A stretch of 47,882 bases of DNA from an uncultured Lachnospiraceae bacterium (GTDB lineage: Bacteria > Bacillota > Clostridia > Lachnospirales > Lachnospiraceae): the NCBI GenBank assembly GCA_947174665.1, contig CAMWJV010000008.1, positions 1 through 47,882 on the forward strand, read 5' to 3'. Shown here piece by piece: positions 1-7,449 of this stretch. Position 1 is the first letter of the stretch; each line of letters begins with the position of its first letter. The position numbers and the translations under genes were made by a program. The notes below the pieces were generated by a model, which was not told the DNA's origin, made no database searches, and saw nothing but the letters and a program-made list of their open reading frames with translations.

Positions 1-511
1 CAGCCGTTTCATGCTTTACTTCATCTTCAACAATTTTCAATAAGTAGTCTTTTGCTTGTTCAGAGGTTAATCCGGAAATTCGTTCCAGTTCCTGTACACG
101 TTGCTCATTCAGCTTGGAAACTTCTTCTTTCATCTTGTTCAAAGACTCTTCCTTCGCTGCTAAGCTCGCTTCACGCTTCTCGATAGCGTCTGCCTTCTTA
201 TCGATGTTCTCTTCTTTCTGCTGAACCCTGCGCTCATACCGCTGCGCTTCCGCCCTGCGTTCCTTGATCTCCTTGTCAAGCTCATTCTTGGTACGAATGG
301 ACTCTTCCTTTACCTCAAGGAGCGATTCACGCTTCTTTGTCTCAGCTGTCTTAAGAGCTTCGTCGATGATCTCCCTTGCCTTATCCTGCGCATTTCCGAT
401 GGTTGATGCAGCGGATTTCTTCTGAACGTTTGTCACGATCAGAGCCGTCGCTACTGCGGATACAACGGTGGCTGCCACAATGATAAGAACCCAAATGTAT
501 GGCGACAACAT
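1..511 (-). CDS. rny: Ribonuclease Y, N-terminal part (cut by window edge)
   Basis: This is the first ~170 codons of RNase Y, the membrane-anchored endoribonuclease that starts mRNA decay in many Firmicutes. The start ATG at 511 lies 11 nt after a strong AGGAGG. The protein opens with one membrane helix (MLSPYIWVLIIVAATVVS...), then a long charged coiled coil rich in K, E and R. This is the usual RNase Y anchor plus coiled coil; the KH and HD domains lie outside the window. It follows recX on the same strand with an 88-bp gap holding a possible TACAAT -10 box, so it may have its own promoter. The identification rests on the anchor/coil layout and on the recA-recX-rny gene order. Confidence 0.9.
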   Translation of the reverse strand, partial: MLSPYIWVLIIVAATVVSAVATALIVTNVQKKSAASTIGNAQDKAREIIDEALKTAETKKRESLLEVKEESIRTKNELDKEIKERRAEAQRYERRVQQKEENIDKKADAIEKREASLAAKEESLNKMKEEVSKLNEQRVQELERISGLTSEQAKDYLLKIVEDEVKHETA

Positions 512-599
512 CTACAGGAGCACCTCCTTTATTTAATTTTCATTGTACATAAACAAGCATATTACAACAGTTAAATTTTAAACTTAAAAATGCTTAATG

Positions 600-1223
600 T
601 CAAGTATCAATATCATCTGCTTTTAACGCCTTTCGAACCGCTTCACCGGAAAAGCCCTTTCTTATAAGGAATGCATAGGTTTTCTGCCTCTCACGAATTT
701 CTGCACATTCTGCATCGTATCCCCTCTTTTTCAGGAGTGCCTGAATCATTGCTGCTTCATCCTGGCTTCCCCCCTGCTCCTCCCATCTGGCCCACGCTCG
801 CTCCAGCGTGAGCTTGTCAATTCCTTTTCCGATCAAATCCTGCTCTATCCGTCTCCGGCTCCTGGAATCCTCATGACCCGCAATATAGTCACAGGCATAA
901 CGCAGATCATCCGTATAGTGAAAGCCTGCCACATAGGCCAGCGCCTCCCTGATTATCTCCTCAGGATAGAATCCGGCTTTCAGCTTATCATACAGCTGCT
1001 TCTCGGTATACTCCCGCTTTGTCAGCAGATTCATAGCTCGCAGCTTCGCCCGTTTTGGCAGCACCTCATTCCATATTTCGTCATAATCCTTCTGAGTGAT
1101 CTCTTCTCCCACACACAAGTGATAAAAACGCAGTTCGCCCTTGTACAGGACAAAGGCGAACTCTCCGTCAATATATACCTTGCTGCGGGATCGGGACAGC
1201 TCCACGAACGCCGTAACCTTCAT
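600..1223 (-). CDS. recX: Regulatory protein RecX
   Basis: A 207-residue RecX family protein. RecX proteins bind RecA filaments and modulate strand exchange and SOS signalling. The length, the helical three-repeat layout (for example LLTKREYTEKQLYDKL near residue 66) and the position 9 bp downstream of recA all agree. The N-terminal ~50 residues form a beta-rich extension seen in many Firmicute RecX proteins. It is almost certainly co-transcribed with recA and so shares its LexA control. Nothing looks damaged. Confidence 0.93.
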   Translation of the reverse strand: MKVTAFVELSRSRSKVYIDGEFAFVLYKGELRFYHLCVGEEITQKDYDEIWNEVLPKRAKLRAMNLLTKREYTEKQLYDKLKAGFYPEEIIREALAYVAGFHYTDDLRYACDYIAGHEDSRSRRRIEQDLIGKGIDKLTLERAWARWEEQGGSQDEAAMIQALLKKRGYDAECAEIRERQKTYAFLIRKGFSGEAVRKALKADDIDT

Positions 1224-1232
1224 AATTCCCTC

Positions 1233-2306
1233 TTAATCTTTCTTTTTGGAAGGCTTTTCCGCCTCTGAGGATGGCTTTTCTGTTTCCGCCGCAGCCTCTC
1301 CGACTTTTGCCCCTTCAAATCCGTAATGTTCTCTGACCTTTCGGCTGACCTCCTGACACACCTCCGGATTGTCCTTCAGGTACTGCTTAGCGTTCTCACG
1401 CCCCTGTCCTATCTTGTTGCCCTCGTAGGCGTACCATGCACCGGACTTTACAACAACATTCAGATCCGCCGCCAGATCCAGAATATCTCCCTCCCTGGAA
1501 ATACCCTCGCCAAACATGATATCGAACTCTGCTTCCTTGAAGGGCGGGGCAATCTTATTCTTTACAACCTTCACACGGGTACGGTTTCCGATAACCTCAC
1601 CACCCTGCTTTAAGGATTCAATACGGCGCACGTCCAGACGCACGGAGGAGTAGAACTTCAGCGCACGTCCGCCGGTAGTTGTCTCCGGATTTCCGAACAT
1701 TACACCAACCTTCTCGCGGAGCTGATTGATAAACACTACCGTACAGTTGGATTTACTGATCACGGCAGTCAGTTTCCGCAGGGCCTGGGACATCAGACGG
1801 GCCTGCAGTCCCACATGGCTGTCTCCCATGTCGCCGTCAATTTCCGCTTTCGGCACCAGTGCAGCCACAGAGTCCACAACAACTATGTCAATGGCACCTG
1901 AACGGACCATGGTCTCCGTAATCTCCAGCGCCTGCTCTCCGTTATCCGGCTGTGAAATATACAGATTATCAATATCCACGCCGATATTTTTTGCATAGAC
2001 CGGGTCAAGAGCATGCTCCGCGTCAATAAAGCCCGCAATACCGCCCCTTTTCTGCACCTCAGCGATCATGTGCAGAGTGACGGTGGTCTTACCGCTGGAC
2101 TCCGGCCCGTATATCTCCACGATCCTCCCCTTTGGAATACCACCCAGGCCCAGCGCAATGTCGAGGCTCAGGGAACCGGTGGGAATTGTCTCCACATTCA
2201 TCTGTGCGGAAGGGTCACCCAGCTTCATGACCGCTCCCTTTCCGTACTGCTTCTCAATCTGGCTGATAGCCGCATCTAATGCTTTAAGTTTTTCATCTCT
2301 TTCCAT
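1233..2306 (-). CDS. recA: Recombinase RecA
   Basis: RecA, the DNA-dependent ATPase that catalyses homologous strand exchange and triggers LexA self-cleavage. The protein is 357 residues from the ATG at 2306, chosen because AAGGAG lies 7 nt upstream. A start six codons earlier (2324) would place that Shine-Dalgarno inside the gene. Visible motifs are Walker A GPESSGKT at residues 67-74, the Walker B region [12 protein letters not shown], and the L2-type segment [16 protein letters not shown]. The C-terminus is acidic and lysine-rich ([15 protein letters not shown]), as is common. It is first in a recA-recX unit, with LexA-type boxes in the promoter. Confidence 0.98.
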   Translation of the reverse strand: MERDEKLKALDAAISQIEKQYGKGAVMKLGDPSAQMNVETIPTGSLSLDIALGLGGIPKGRIVEIYGPESSGKTTVTLHMIAEVQKRGGIAGFIDAEHALDPVYAKNIGVDIDNLYISQPDNGEQALEITETMVRSGAIDIVVVDSVAALVPKAEIDGDMGDSHVGLQARLMSQALRKLTAVISKSNCTVVFINQLREKVGVMFGNPETTTGGRALKFYSSVRLDVRRIESLKQGGEVIGNRTRVKVVKNKIAPPFKEAEFDIMFGEGISREGDILDLAADLNVVVKSGAWYAYEGNKIGQGRENAKQYLKDNPEVCQEVSRKVREHYGFEGAKVGEAAAETEKPSSEAEKPSKKKD

Positions 2307-2327
2307 CTGAATTCTCCTTTTCATGCA

Positions 2328-2339
2328 GAACAGACGTTC
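2328..2339 (-). promoter_or_regulatory. LexA/SOS box 2 near the recA transcription start
   Basis: The minus strand reads GAACGTCTGTTC, a perfect GAAC-N4-GTTC dyad. It begins about 12 bp downstream of the -10 box, just after the expected transcription start. Box 1 and box 2 are 29 bp apart start to start, a little under three helical turns, which would allow two LexA dimers on roughly the same face. Confidence 0.7.
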
Positions 2340-2350
2340 TTTCTTCTCTA

Positions 2351-2379
2351 AGAATAAAACATTTGTTCTTATTTGTCAA
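2351..2379 (-). promoter_or_regulatory. recA promoter
   Basis: On the minus strand, TTGACA (2374-2379) and TATTCT (2351-2356) are separated by exactly 17 bp. The -10 box lies 45 bp upstream of the recA start codon. The spacer contains a LexA-type box, so repressor binding would block RNA polymerase directly. Confidence 0.85.
2357..2368 (-). promoter_or_regulatory. LexA/SOS box 1 in the recA promoter spacer
   Basis: The minus strand reads GAACAAATGTTT, one base from the GAAC-N4-GTTC core of Firmicute SOS boxes. It sits between the -35 and -10 elements of the recA promoter. Confidence 0.75.
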
Positions 2380-2399
2380 TCGCAATTTATTTTTATCAC

Positions 2400-2936
2400 A
2401 CTTAAAGTCCGTTAAAACTCCCTCAAAGGCATTCACCCCCATTTTTTGTTTGTTTTTTTCTGAAACCCATGGCGAAATGCCGAAATACATACCGATACAG
2501 GTAAGAATTACACGAAGTATCAGACAAGGAAAGTGTAACATATGATGAATACTTCTGCAAGCGAAATATAAAGTTCATCAGCCCTTCCGTAACAGTTCAG
2601 CCATATAGCAAGTCACGCCGCCTGACGAACAATGGTTCCTGCTCAGACTCGCTTCCGCTCGGGAAAAAACGTAACGGTACATAAGTCTCCAAAGTACGGA
2701 GACTAAGTACCGACGTTTTTTACGGTCTATGCAGGAACCCTTTGTCCCAGGCGGCTGATAGCAGGCATGTCTGAACAGTTATCTTCTATCCGGTATCGGC
2801 TCATATTAATTTATAAAAATATTTGAGGTGGATACAGGTATTCGGAGATGCTATGCTGATATCAAATAAGAAGATAACTTTGTATCTGCGGCTTAGAGTT
2901 TAGAGGATAAAGTTACGGAAAGGCACGGAAATCAGT
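2400..2936. other. recA-methyltransferase intergenic region
   Basis: Apart from the recA promoter at its left edge and the palindromic repeat at 2590-2781, I see no supported gene. Small ORFs of 60-82 codons at 2293-2545 overlap the recA promoter, lack a ribosome site and look like chance. No clear -35/-10 pair was found for the methyltransferase at 2937. Confidence 0.6.
2590..2781. repeat. Large imperfect palindromic repeat, copy 1
   Basis: A 192-bp element whose outer ends are inverted (TAACAGTTCAG ... CTGAACAGTTA). Inside are nested stems: GCCGCCTG (2617-2624) with CAGGCGGC (2748-2755), GGTTCCTGC with GCAGGAACC, AAAAAACGT with ACGTTTTTT, and a central hairpin GTCTCC-AAAGTAC-GGAGAC. A second copy in the same orientation lies at 13485-13700. 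It contains no convincing ORF. The central hairpin flanked by A6 and T6 could act as a terminator on either strand. It lies between the divergently oriented recA and the methyltransferase gene. I do not recognise a named family; a MITE/REP-like element or a structured RNA are both possible. Confidence 0.8.
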
Positions 2937-3635
2937 ATGGAATCAACAGAAAAGTATATGCAGGGTTTGAAGCAATGGCTCTCGGACACATCTGATGCCC
3001 CGCTGGAGGAGATGAGCGCCTTTTTCTCCGAAAGGCTTGAGGGTTATGAGCAGCACATGGCAGTTTGGGAAAAATCCTATCAAAGCTTTGCCCGGTTATT
3101 ACCCGGAAAATGCCGGGACATTTTAGACTTAGGGTGCGGAACCGGTTTGGAACTGGACGTAATCTGGCAGAATAACCCCGGGATAGCGGTGACAGGTGTG
3201 GACCTGTGCCGGGACATGCTGGACAAACTGCTGGAAAAACACTCAGACAAACAGCTTGTCACCGTGTGCGGGGATTACTTCCAATATGATTTCGGCACAG
3301 ATAAGTGGGATGCCATTATCTCCTTTGAAAGCCTGCACCACTTTCTTCCGGAACGCAAAAAGAAACTGTACCAAAAGGTCCGGAACAGCCTGAGGGAGGG
3401 CGGTATTTTTCTTTTGGGTGACTATATCGCCTGCTGCGAAGAAGAGGAGAAACTGCTGCGCAGCACATACCTGGAGAAACGCAGAAAATCATCAATACCT
3501 GAAGACCGCTTTGTACATTTTGACATTCCCCTGACCCTGGAGCACGAACTGAAACTGCTGCGGGATGTGGGATTTTCCATTGATAAAATTGTAGATGCTC
3601 CAGACGAAGCAGCTGTCATTCGGGCCGTAAAATAA
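2937..3635 (+). CDS. Class I SAM-dependent methyltransferase
   Basis: A 232-residue Rossmann-type methyltransferase. The SAM-binding motif I is ILDLGCGTG at residues 62-70, followed by the acidic motif II (VTGVDLCRDML) and a motif IV-like stretch WDAIISFESLHHF. The SESLHHF-type region and overall size resemble small-molecule (UbiE/COQ5-like) methyltransferases, but the substrate cannot be deduced. The gene stands alone on the plus strand inside an otherwise minus-strand region and converges with the receiver/alarmone synthetase gene, 28 bp away. The Shine-Dalgarno is weak (GGAAA about 8 nt before ATG). It is part of the material separating cinA from recA, so it may be a recent arrival. Confidence 0.8.
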   Translation: MESTEKYMQGLKQWLSDTSDAPLEEMSAFFSERLEGYEQHMAVWEKSYQSFARLLPGKCRDILDLGCGTGLELDVIWQNNPGIAVTGVDLCRDMLDKLLEKHSDKQLVTVCGDYFQYDFGTDKWDAIISFESLHHFLPERKKKLYQKVRNSLREGGIFLLGDYIACCEEEEKLLRSTYLEKRRKSSIPEDRFVHFDIPLTLEHELKLLRDVGFSIDKIVDAPDEAAVIRAVK

Positions 3636-3663
3636 GGGAAACCGATGGCAGGTTCTTCTCACG

Positions 3664-4725
3664 CTATTCTCCGGAGCCGTAAATCTTATCACGTATCTCC
3701 TGCATCTGATAATCCAGTTCCTCTATGGAGTCAGCGCAGGACTTCAACTTCAGTCCGATCTCGTCCGCGCCGTCTATATCATCCTTCTTATATCTCAGTT
3801 TGTGTTCCAGACTTGCCCAGAAATCCATAGCAATGGTGCGGAACTGTACTTCAACCTTCATGTACTTTTTTTCATCCGGCAGAAAAAGCGGGACACTCAG
3901 AATAAGATGGAGGCTTCGGTAGCCGTTGGGCTTCGGGGACTTAATATAGTCTTTTGACCTCAGCAAAATGATATCGTCCTGCCCGATCAAAAGATCTGCC
4001 AGCCGGTAAATATCATCGGGAAAAGAGCATATCACCCGCAGTCCCGCAACATCTGACACATGCTCCTTTATATTCTCCAGGGTATATGAATAACCTTTTC
4101 TTTCCAACTTTTTTGAAATACTCTCCGGCGATTTTAACCTGCTCTTAATAGCCTCAAAGGGATTTCTTTTATATTCCTCGGAAAAGACCATATTCAGCAC
4201 ATTAAGTCTTGTCTCAACCTCCATGATCGCAGAGCGGTACTCCATCATCAGCTTCAGGAACGGTTTTGCCTCACTCAGCATCTGAATGATCTGCGACTGC
4301 CTCTCCAGCGTCACAGCCTGTTCCTCCACCTTCTGTTCAAGCTGGTTTTTGCAGCTAAACAGTTCTATGGTATTTTTTACTCTGCTCCTGACAATAGATG
4401 CTTCAAAGGGCTTGTGAATAAAATCGGAAACTCCCAGTTCAAGGCATCGATTCTCGATTGCAACGTTTTTCTCAGCGGTTATGACAAGCACCGGTATTCT
4501 GCTTATCCAGCCCTTTCTTTTCATCTCCGCTATAACGGCAAAACCATCCGCATTCGGCATCTGCAGATCCAAAAGGATCGCCGCCATTTCATCAAGATGT
4601 TCCTGAAGCTTCCGCAGGGCGTTTTCTCCGTCCTCCGCCGTTACCACTGTGTAATTATCTTCCAGTATGCCACGCAGTAATTCGCGGTTTACTTCCTCAT
4701 CGTCCACAACCAGTATCTTTTGCAT
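3664..4725 (-). CDS. Response-regulator receiver fused to (p)ppGpp synthetase
   Basis: A 353-residue fusion. Residues 1-115 are a complete receiver domain: acidic pair D8/D9, phospho-acceptor D53 (ILLDLQMP), T83 (VITAE) and K105 (HKPFE). Residues ~120-160 are a helical, probably coiled-coil linker. Residues ~165-350 are a RelA/SpoT synthetase domain of the small alarmone synthetase type: ATP-binding basic patch RLKSPESISKKLERKG (196-211), catalytic D225 (SDVAGLRVI), guanine-stacking Y269 (PKPNGYRSLH), catalytic E292 (VEVQFRT) and AMDFWASLEHK (299-309). No HD hydrolase domain is present. The likely role is to transfer pyrophosphate from ATP to GTP/GDP, making (p)ppGpp under control of phosphorylation at D53; that coupling is inferred. 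No histidine kinase is adjacent. The Shine-Dalgarno is weak; it may be co-transcribed with the membrane protein gene 39 bp upstream. Confidence 0.9.
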   Translation of the reverse strand: MQKILVVDDEEVNRELLRGILEDNYTVVTAEDGENALRKLQEHLDEMAAILLDLQMPNADGFAVIAEMKRKGWISRIPVLVITAEKNVAIENRCLELGVSDFIHKPFEASIVRSRVKNTIELFSCKNQLEQKVEEQAVTLERQSQIIQMLSEAKPFLKLMMEYRSAIMEVETRLNVLNMVFSEEYKRNPFEAIKSRLKSPESISKKLERKGYSYTLENIKEHVSDVAGLRVICSFPDDIYRLADLLIGQDDIILLRSKDYIKSPKPNGYRSLHLILSVPLFLPDEKKYMKVEVQFRTIAMDFWASLEHKLRYKKDDIDGADEIGLKLKSCADSIEELDYQMQEIRDKIYGSGE

Positions 4726-4764
4726 GTCTTATAATCCCATTCTCTGTTATTTATTTTTGCAAGA

Positions 4765-5529
4765 TTAGCCAATGCCATCCTGAGCCTGTTTTTTCAACAT
4801 CTCTTCCTTTTCATTATACTCGTTCTCCGACAGCATTCTGCCGCCCTCCGTGTCAATGGCAGGATTTTTGTCTGTCAGCATGTCAAGCAGCTGCCTTACC
4901 GTATCTTCGTCGGCTTCCGACATGATTGATGTCTTGTGGTTCGAGACCACCATAATATTCTTGCTGTATATCCGCACCCTCTTGTTGTTTACATTTGTTG
5001 TATAAGATGTCTGAACCAGATATGCTCCCGCAATATCCTCTATCTTAATAACGCAGGGGTAGACCAGATTATCAAAAAAGATATAATCTCTTGTCAGAAA
5101 GCCCTGAGTGCGTGACGCTCCCAACAGCATTTTCAGGCTTCCGTCCTCCACCGCCTGACTCGCAAAATCCCGCATAACACTTTCAGGATAACCGCTTGCT
5201 TCCACACTCTTTTGAAGCCAGAAATTTTCATTTGTTTTGCAGCGCTTGATACCAAACCGAATGATCAATAATCCCGGAATCAAAAAAATCAATCCCACAA
5301 TACTAAAAAATATTACCTCACTCATGTCCTCGGAGATATCAAAGCCTCCGTCTGCCGCCACTGAAATCACTATCCACAGAATACAGCCCCCCATAAAAGC
5401 CAGTATAGCACCGCAGATGATCAGCGCGACTCCGCTGCCTCTGCCCTCTTTCGCCATAGCTGCAAAAAAACCCTTGGGATAATGTTTTTCACGATATTGT
5501 CTATCCATCGTGATCAGCTTGTCACCCAT
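4765..5529 (-). CDS. Membrane protein of unknown function
   Basis: A 254-residue protein I do not recognise. AAGGAG lies 9 nt before the ATG at 5529. A cytoplasmic, basic N-terminus (~30 residues) is followed by two hydrophobic helices (about 32-57 and 72-93, the second ending in IIRFGIKRCK) separated by a short acidic loop. The rest is a soluble domain of mixed alpha/beta character that could be a PH-like fold (YIFFDNLVYPCVIKIEDI...), ending in a charged tail. It lies between cinA and the receiver/alarmone synthetase gene with ~39-bp gaps on each side. It may therefore be transcribed with both, and is a possible membrane partner of the fusion protein; this is context only. Confidence 0.7.
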   Translation of the reverse strand: MGDKLITMDRQYREKHYPKGFFAAMAKEGRGSGVALIICGAILAFMGGCILWIVISVAADGGFDISEDMSEVIFFSIVGLIFLIPGLLIIRFGIKRCKTNENFWLQKSVEASGYPESVMRDFASQAVEDGSLKMLLGASRTQGFLTRDYIFFDNLVYPCVIKIEDIAGAYLVQTSYTTNVNNKRVRIYSKNIMVVSNHKTSIMSEADEDTVRQLLDMLTDKNPAIDTEGGRMLSENEYNEKEEMLKKQAQDGIG

Positions 5530-5568
5530 GATATAAAACTCCTTCCTTCAATCATCCGCTGGTCTTCT

Positions 5569-6837
5569 CTAGTCCTTCTTCCCAAAGGTTACCTTACTGA
5601 AATATTCCAGAATGCAGCTGCGCATCAATGTCAGCGCCGCAGAGACGGCTGAATCCCGAACCTTGCTGCGGCTGCCGGAAAACTGGTATTTTTTGACCGT
5701 AATCTTTCCCTTGACGCTGCAGGCGATATATACAAGGCCCACCGGCTTTTCCTCCGTTCCCCCGTCCGGACCCGCCAGTCCCGTCACCGCCACAGCCACA
5801 TCAGCCTTGAGTAAAAAGGCCGCCCCCTTTGCCATCTCCTCCGCCGTCTGCTCACTGACGGCTCCGTGTTTCTGGAGCGTTGACTTCTTCACTCCCAGGA
5901 ATCTGCGCTTCGCCTTGTTGGAATATGTAATAACGCCTGATTTGTATGTATCTGAAGCCCCGGGTACGTTGATCAGTCTTGCTGAGAGCAGACCGCCGGT
6001 GCAGGACTCAGCGCAGGTGACCGTCAGATCATTTGCACGCAGAAGGTCTATTACGGCCTTCTCCAGAGTAGTATCTTCCTCGGTGGAGTAAATGTCATTT
6101 CCAAACCGGTTCTTTAACTCCTTCACCACCGGCTTGATCAGCTTCATCGCCTCTTTCCTGTCCGCCGCATCGGCCGTAACCCTGATATGTACTTCCCCTG
6201 TCTTTGCATAGGTGGCTATAGTGGGATTCGTCTGCGCATCAATCAGATCCTTCACCACAGTCTCCGCCTTGCTCTCCCCCACGCCACAGATTTTCACTGT
6301 CTGGGAACAGATGACGTGAGCCGTAAGCCCCGCCAGATATGGCATGACGCTTTCCTCAAACATGGGACACAGCTCGTTTGGCGGCCCCGGAAGCAGCACT
6401 ACCTTAGCATTTTCAAGTTCCATGACAACACCGGGAGCGGTGCCGTTATGATTCTCCAGCACAATACATCCCTCCGGAAGCATGGCCTGCTTCCAGTTGT
6501 TGTCCGTGGGCCTGATACCCCTCTGCTCAAAATATTTTTTGATAGCCTTCTTGCTTTGATTGTGCATAACCAGCTGCCTGCCGCAGACTTCTGCAGCCAC
6601 TTCCTTTGTCAGGTCGTCCTCGGTAGGTCCCAGCCCCCCTGAAAGGATGATGACGTCAGAGCGTTCCAGCGCAGTCCTCAGCACCATGCTCAGACGCTCT
6701 CTGTTGTCACCCACCACCGTCTGAAAGTAGCAGGCAAGTCCCAGTCCCGCGCACTTCTCAGCAAGATACGCCGCGTTGGTGTTCACGATATTTCCCAGCA
6801 GCAGTTCCGTTCCCACACAAATCAATTCTACTGTCAT
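5569..6837 (-). CDS. cinA: CinA: competence/damage-inducible protein
   Basis: A 422-residue, full-length two-domain CinA. The N-terminal MoCF-biosynthesis-like domain (about 1-170) carries GTELLLGNIVNTNA and LSGGLGPTEDD. The C-terminal domain (about 255-410) carries CAESCTGG with the catalytic serine of nicotinamide-nucleotide amidase, and VTGLAGPDGGTEEKPVG. It deamidates NMN in pyridine-nucleotide salvage and is linked to competence in some Firmicutes. GAGGAG precedes the ATG. It ends the yicC-to-cinA string; in related genomes recA usually follows directly, but here about 3 kb intervenes. Confidence 0.96.
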   Translation of the reverse strand: MTVELICVGTELLLGNIVNTNAAYLAEKCAGLGLACYFQTVVGDNRERLSMVLRTALERSDVIILSGGLGPTEDDLTKEVAAEVCGRQLVMHNQSKKAIKKYFEQRGIRPTDNNWKQAMLPEGCIVLENHNGTAPGVVMELENAKVVLLPGPPNELCPMFEESVMPYLAGLTAHVICSQTVKICGVGESKAETVVKDLIDAQTNPTIATYAKTGEVHIRVTADAADRKEAMKLIKPVVKELKNRFGNDIYSTEEDTTLEKAVIDLLRANDLTVTCAESCTGGLLSARLINVPGASDTYKSGVITYSNKAKRRFLGVKKSTLQKHGAVSEQTAEEMAKGAAFLLKADVAVAVTGLAGPDGGTEEKPVGLVYIACSVKGKITVKKYQFSGSRSKVRDSAVSAALTLMRSCILEYFSKVTFGKKD

Positions 6838-6873
6838 AATCTCCTCATTTCTTTATGCACTTATCTCTCCGGG

Positions 6874-7449
6874 TTACTTCTGCTCTTTCATCACGCCCTT
6901 GTTTTTCACAAGATAGTCAACCAGGGAAATCACTGTCAGCGCCAACGCGATCCACATGATAATGTCCGTGAGTATCTGCATCCAATGAAACATTGGCCCC
7001 AGATTGACAATCATCAGACAGACCATGATCATCTGAAAGGTGGTCTTAAATTTACCCCAGTAGCTTGCGGCAATGACAACATGATTGTCCGAGGCGATCA
7101 GGCGGAACCCGCTGATGATGAATTCCCGGCTGATTATGACGATGACCACCCAGGCCGGAATACGCCCCATGTCTACCAGCGCGATCAGCGCCGCGCTGAC
7201 AAGAAGCTTATCGGCAAGGGGATCCATAAATTTTCCGAAGTTAGTCACAAGATTGTATTTGCGGGCAATCTTTCCGTCAATCAGATCAGTCAGACTCGCC
7301 ACGATAAAAACGGCAAGTGCAGCTATATCCGGGATCAGGAGGTTGTTTCCGAACCACCCTGCTTCCCCGCCCAGCAGGATAACCACAAAAGGAACAATTA
7401 ATATTACTCTGAAAACAGTCAGCTTGTTAGGTAAATTCATTTTACTCAT
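6874..7449 (-). CDS. pgsA: CDP-diacylglycerol-glycerol-3-phosphate phosphatidyltransferase
   Basis: A 191-residue integral membrane enzyme that makes phosphatidylglycerophosphate, the committed step to phosphatidylglycerol. The CDP-alcohol phosphotransferase signature D-x2-DG-x2-AR-x8-G-x3-D-x3-D is complete, running from DLIDGKIAR to GKFMDPLADK. It opens with the typical MNLPNKLTVFRVILI. TAGGAGA 8 nt upstream selects the ATG at 7449. The start overlaps the rimO stop by 8 bp, suggesting translational coupling. Confidence 0.95.
   Translation of the reverse strand: MSKMNLPNKLTVFRVILIVPFVVILLGGEAGWFGNNLLIPDIAALAVFIVASLTDLIDGKIARKYNLVTNFGKFMDPLADKLLVSAALIALVDMGRIPAWVVIVIISREFIISGFRLIASDNHVVIAASYWGKFKTTFQMIMVCLMIVNLGPMFHWMQILTDIIMWIALALTVISLVDYLVKNKGVMKEQK

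Noticed and set aside
2293..2545. Small ORFs of 82 (minus) and 60 (plus) codons upstream of recA
   Set aside because: They overlap the recA promoter and SOS boxes, lack ribosome binding sites, and their products show no recognisable pattern.
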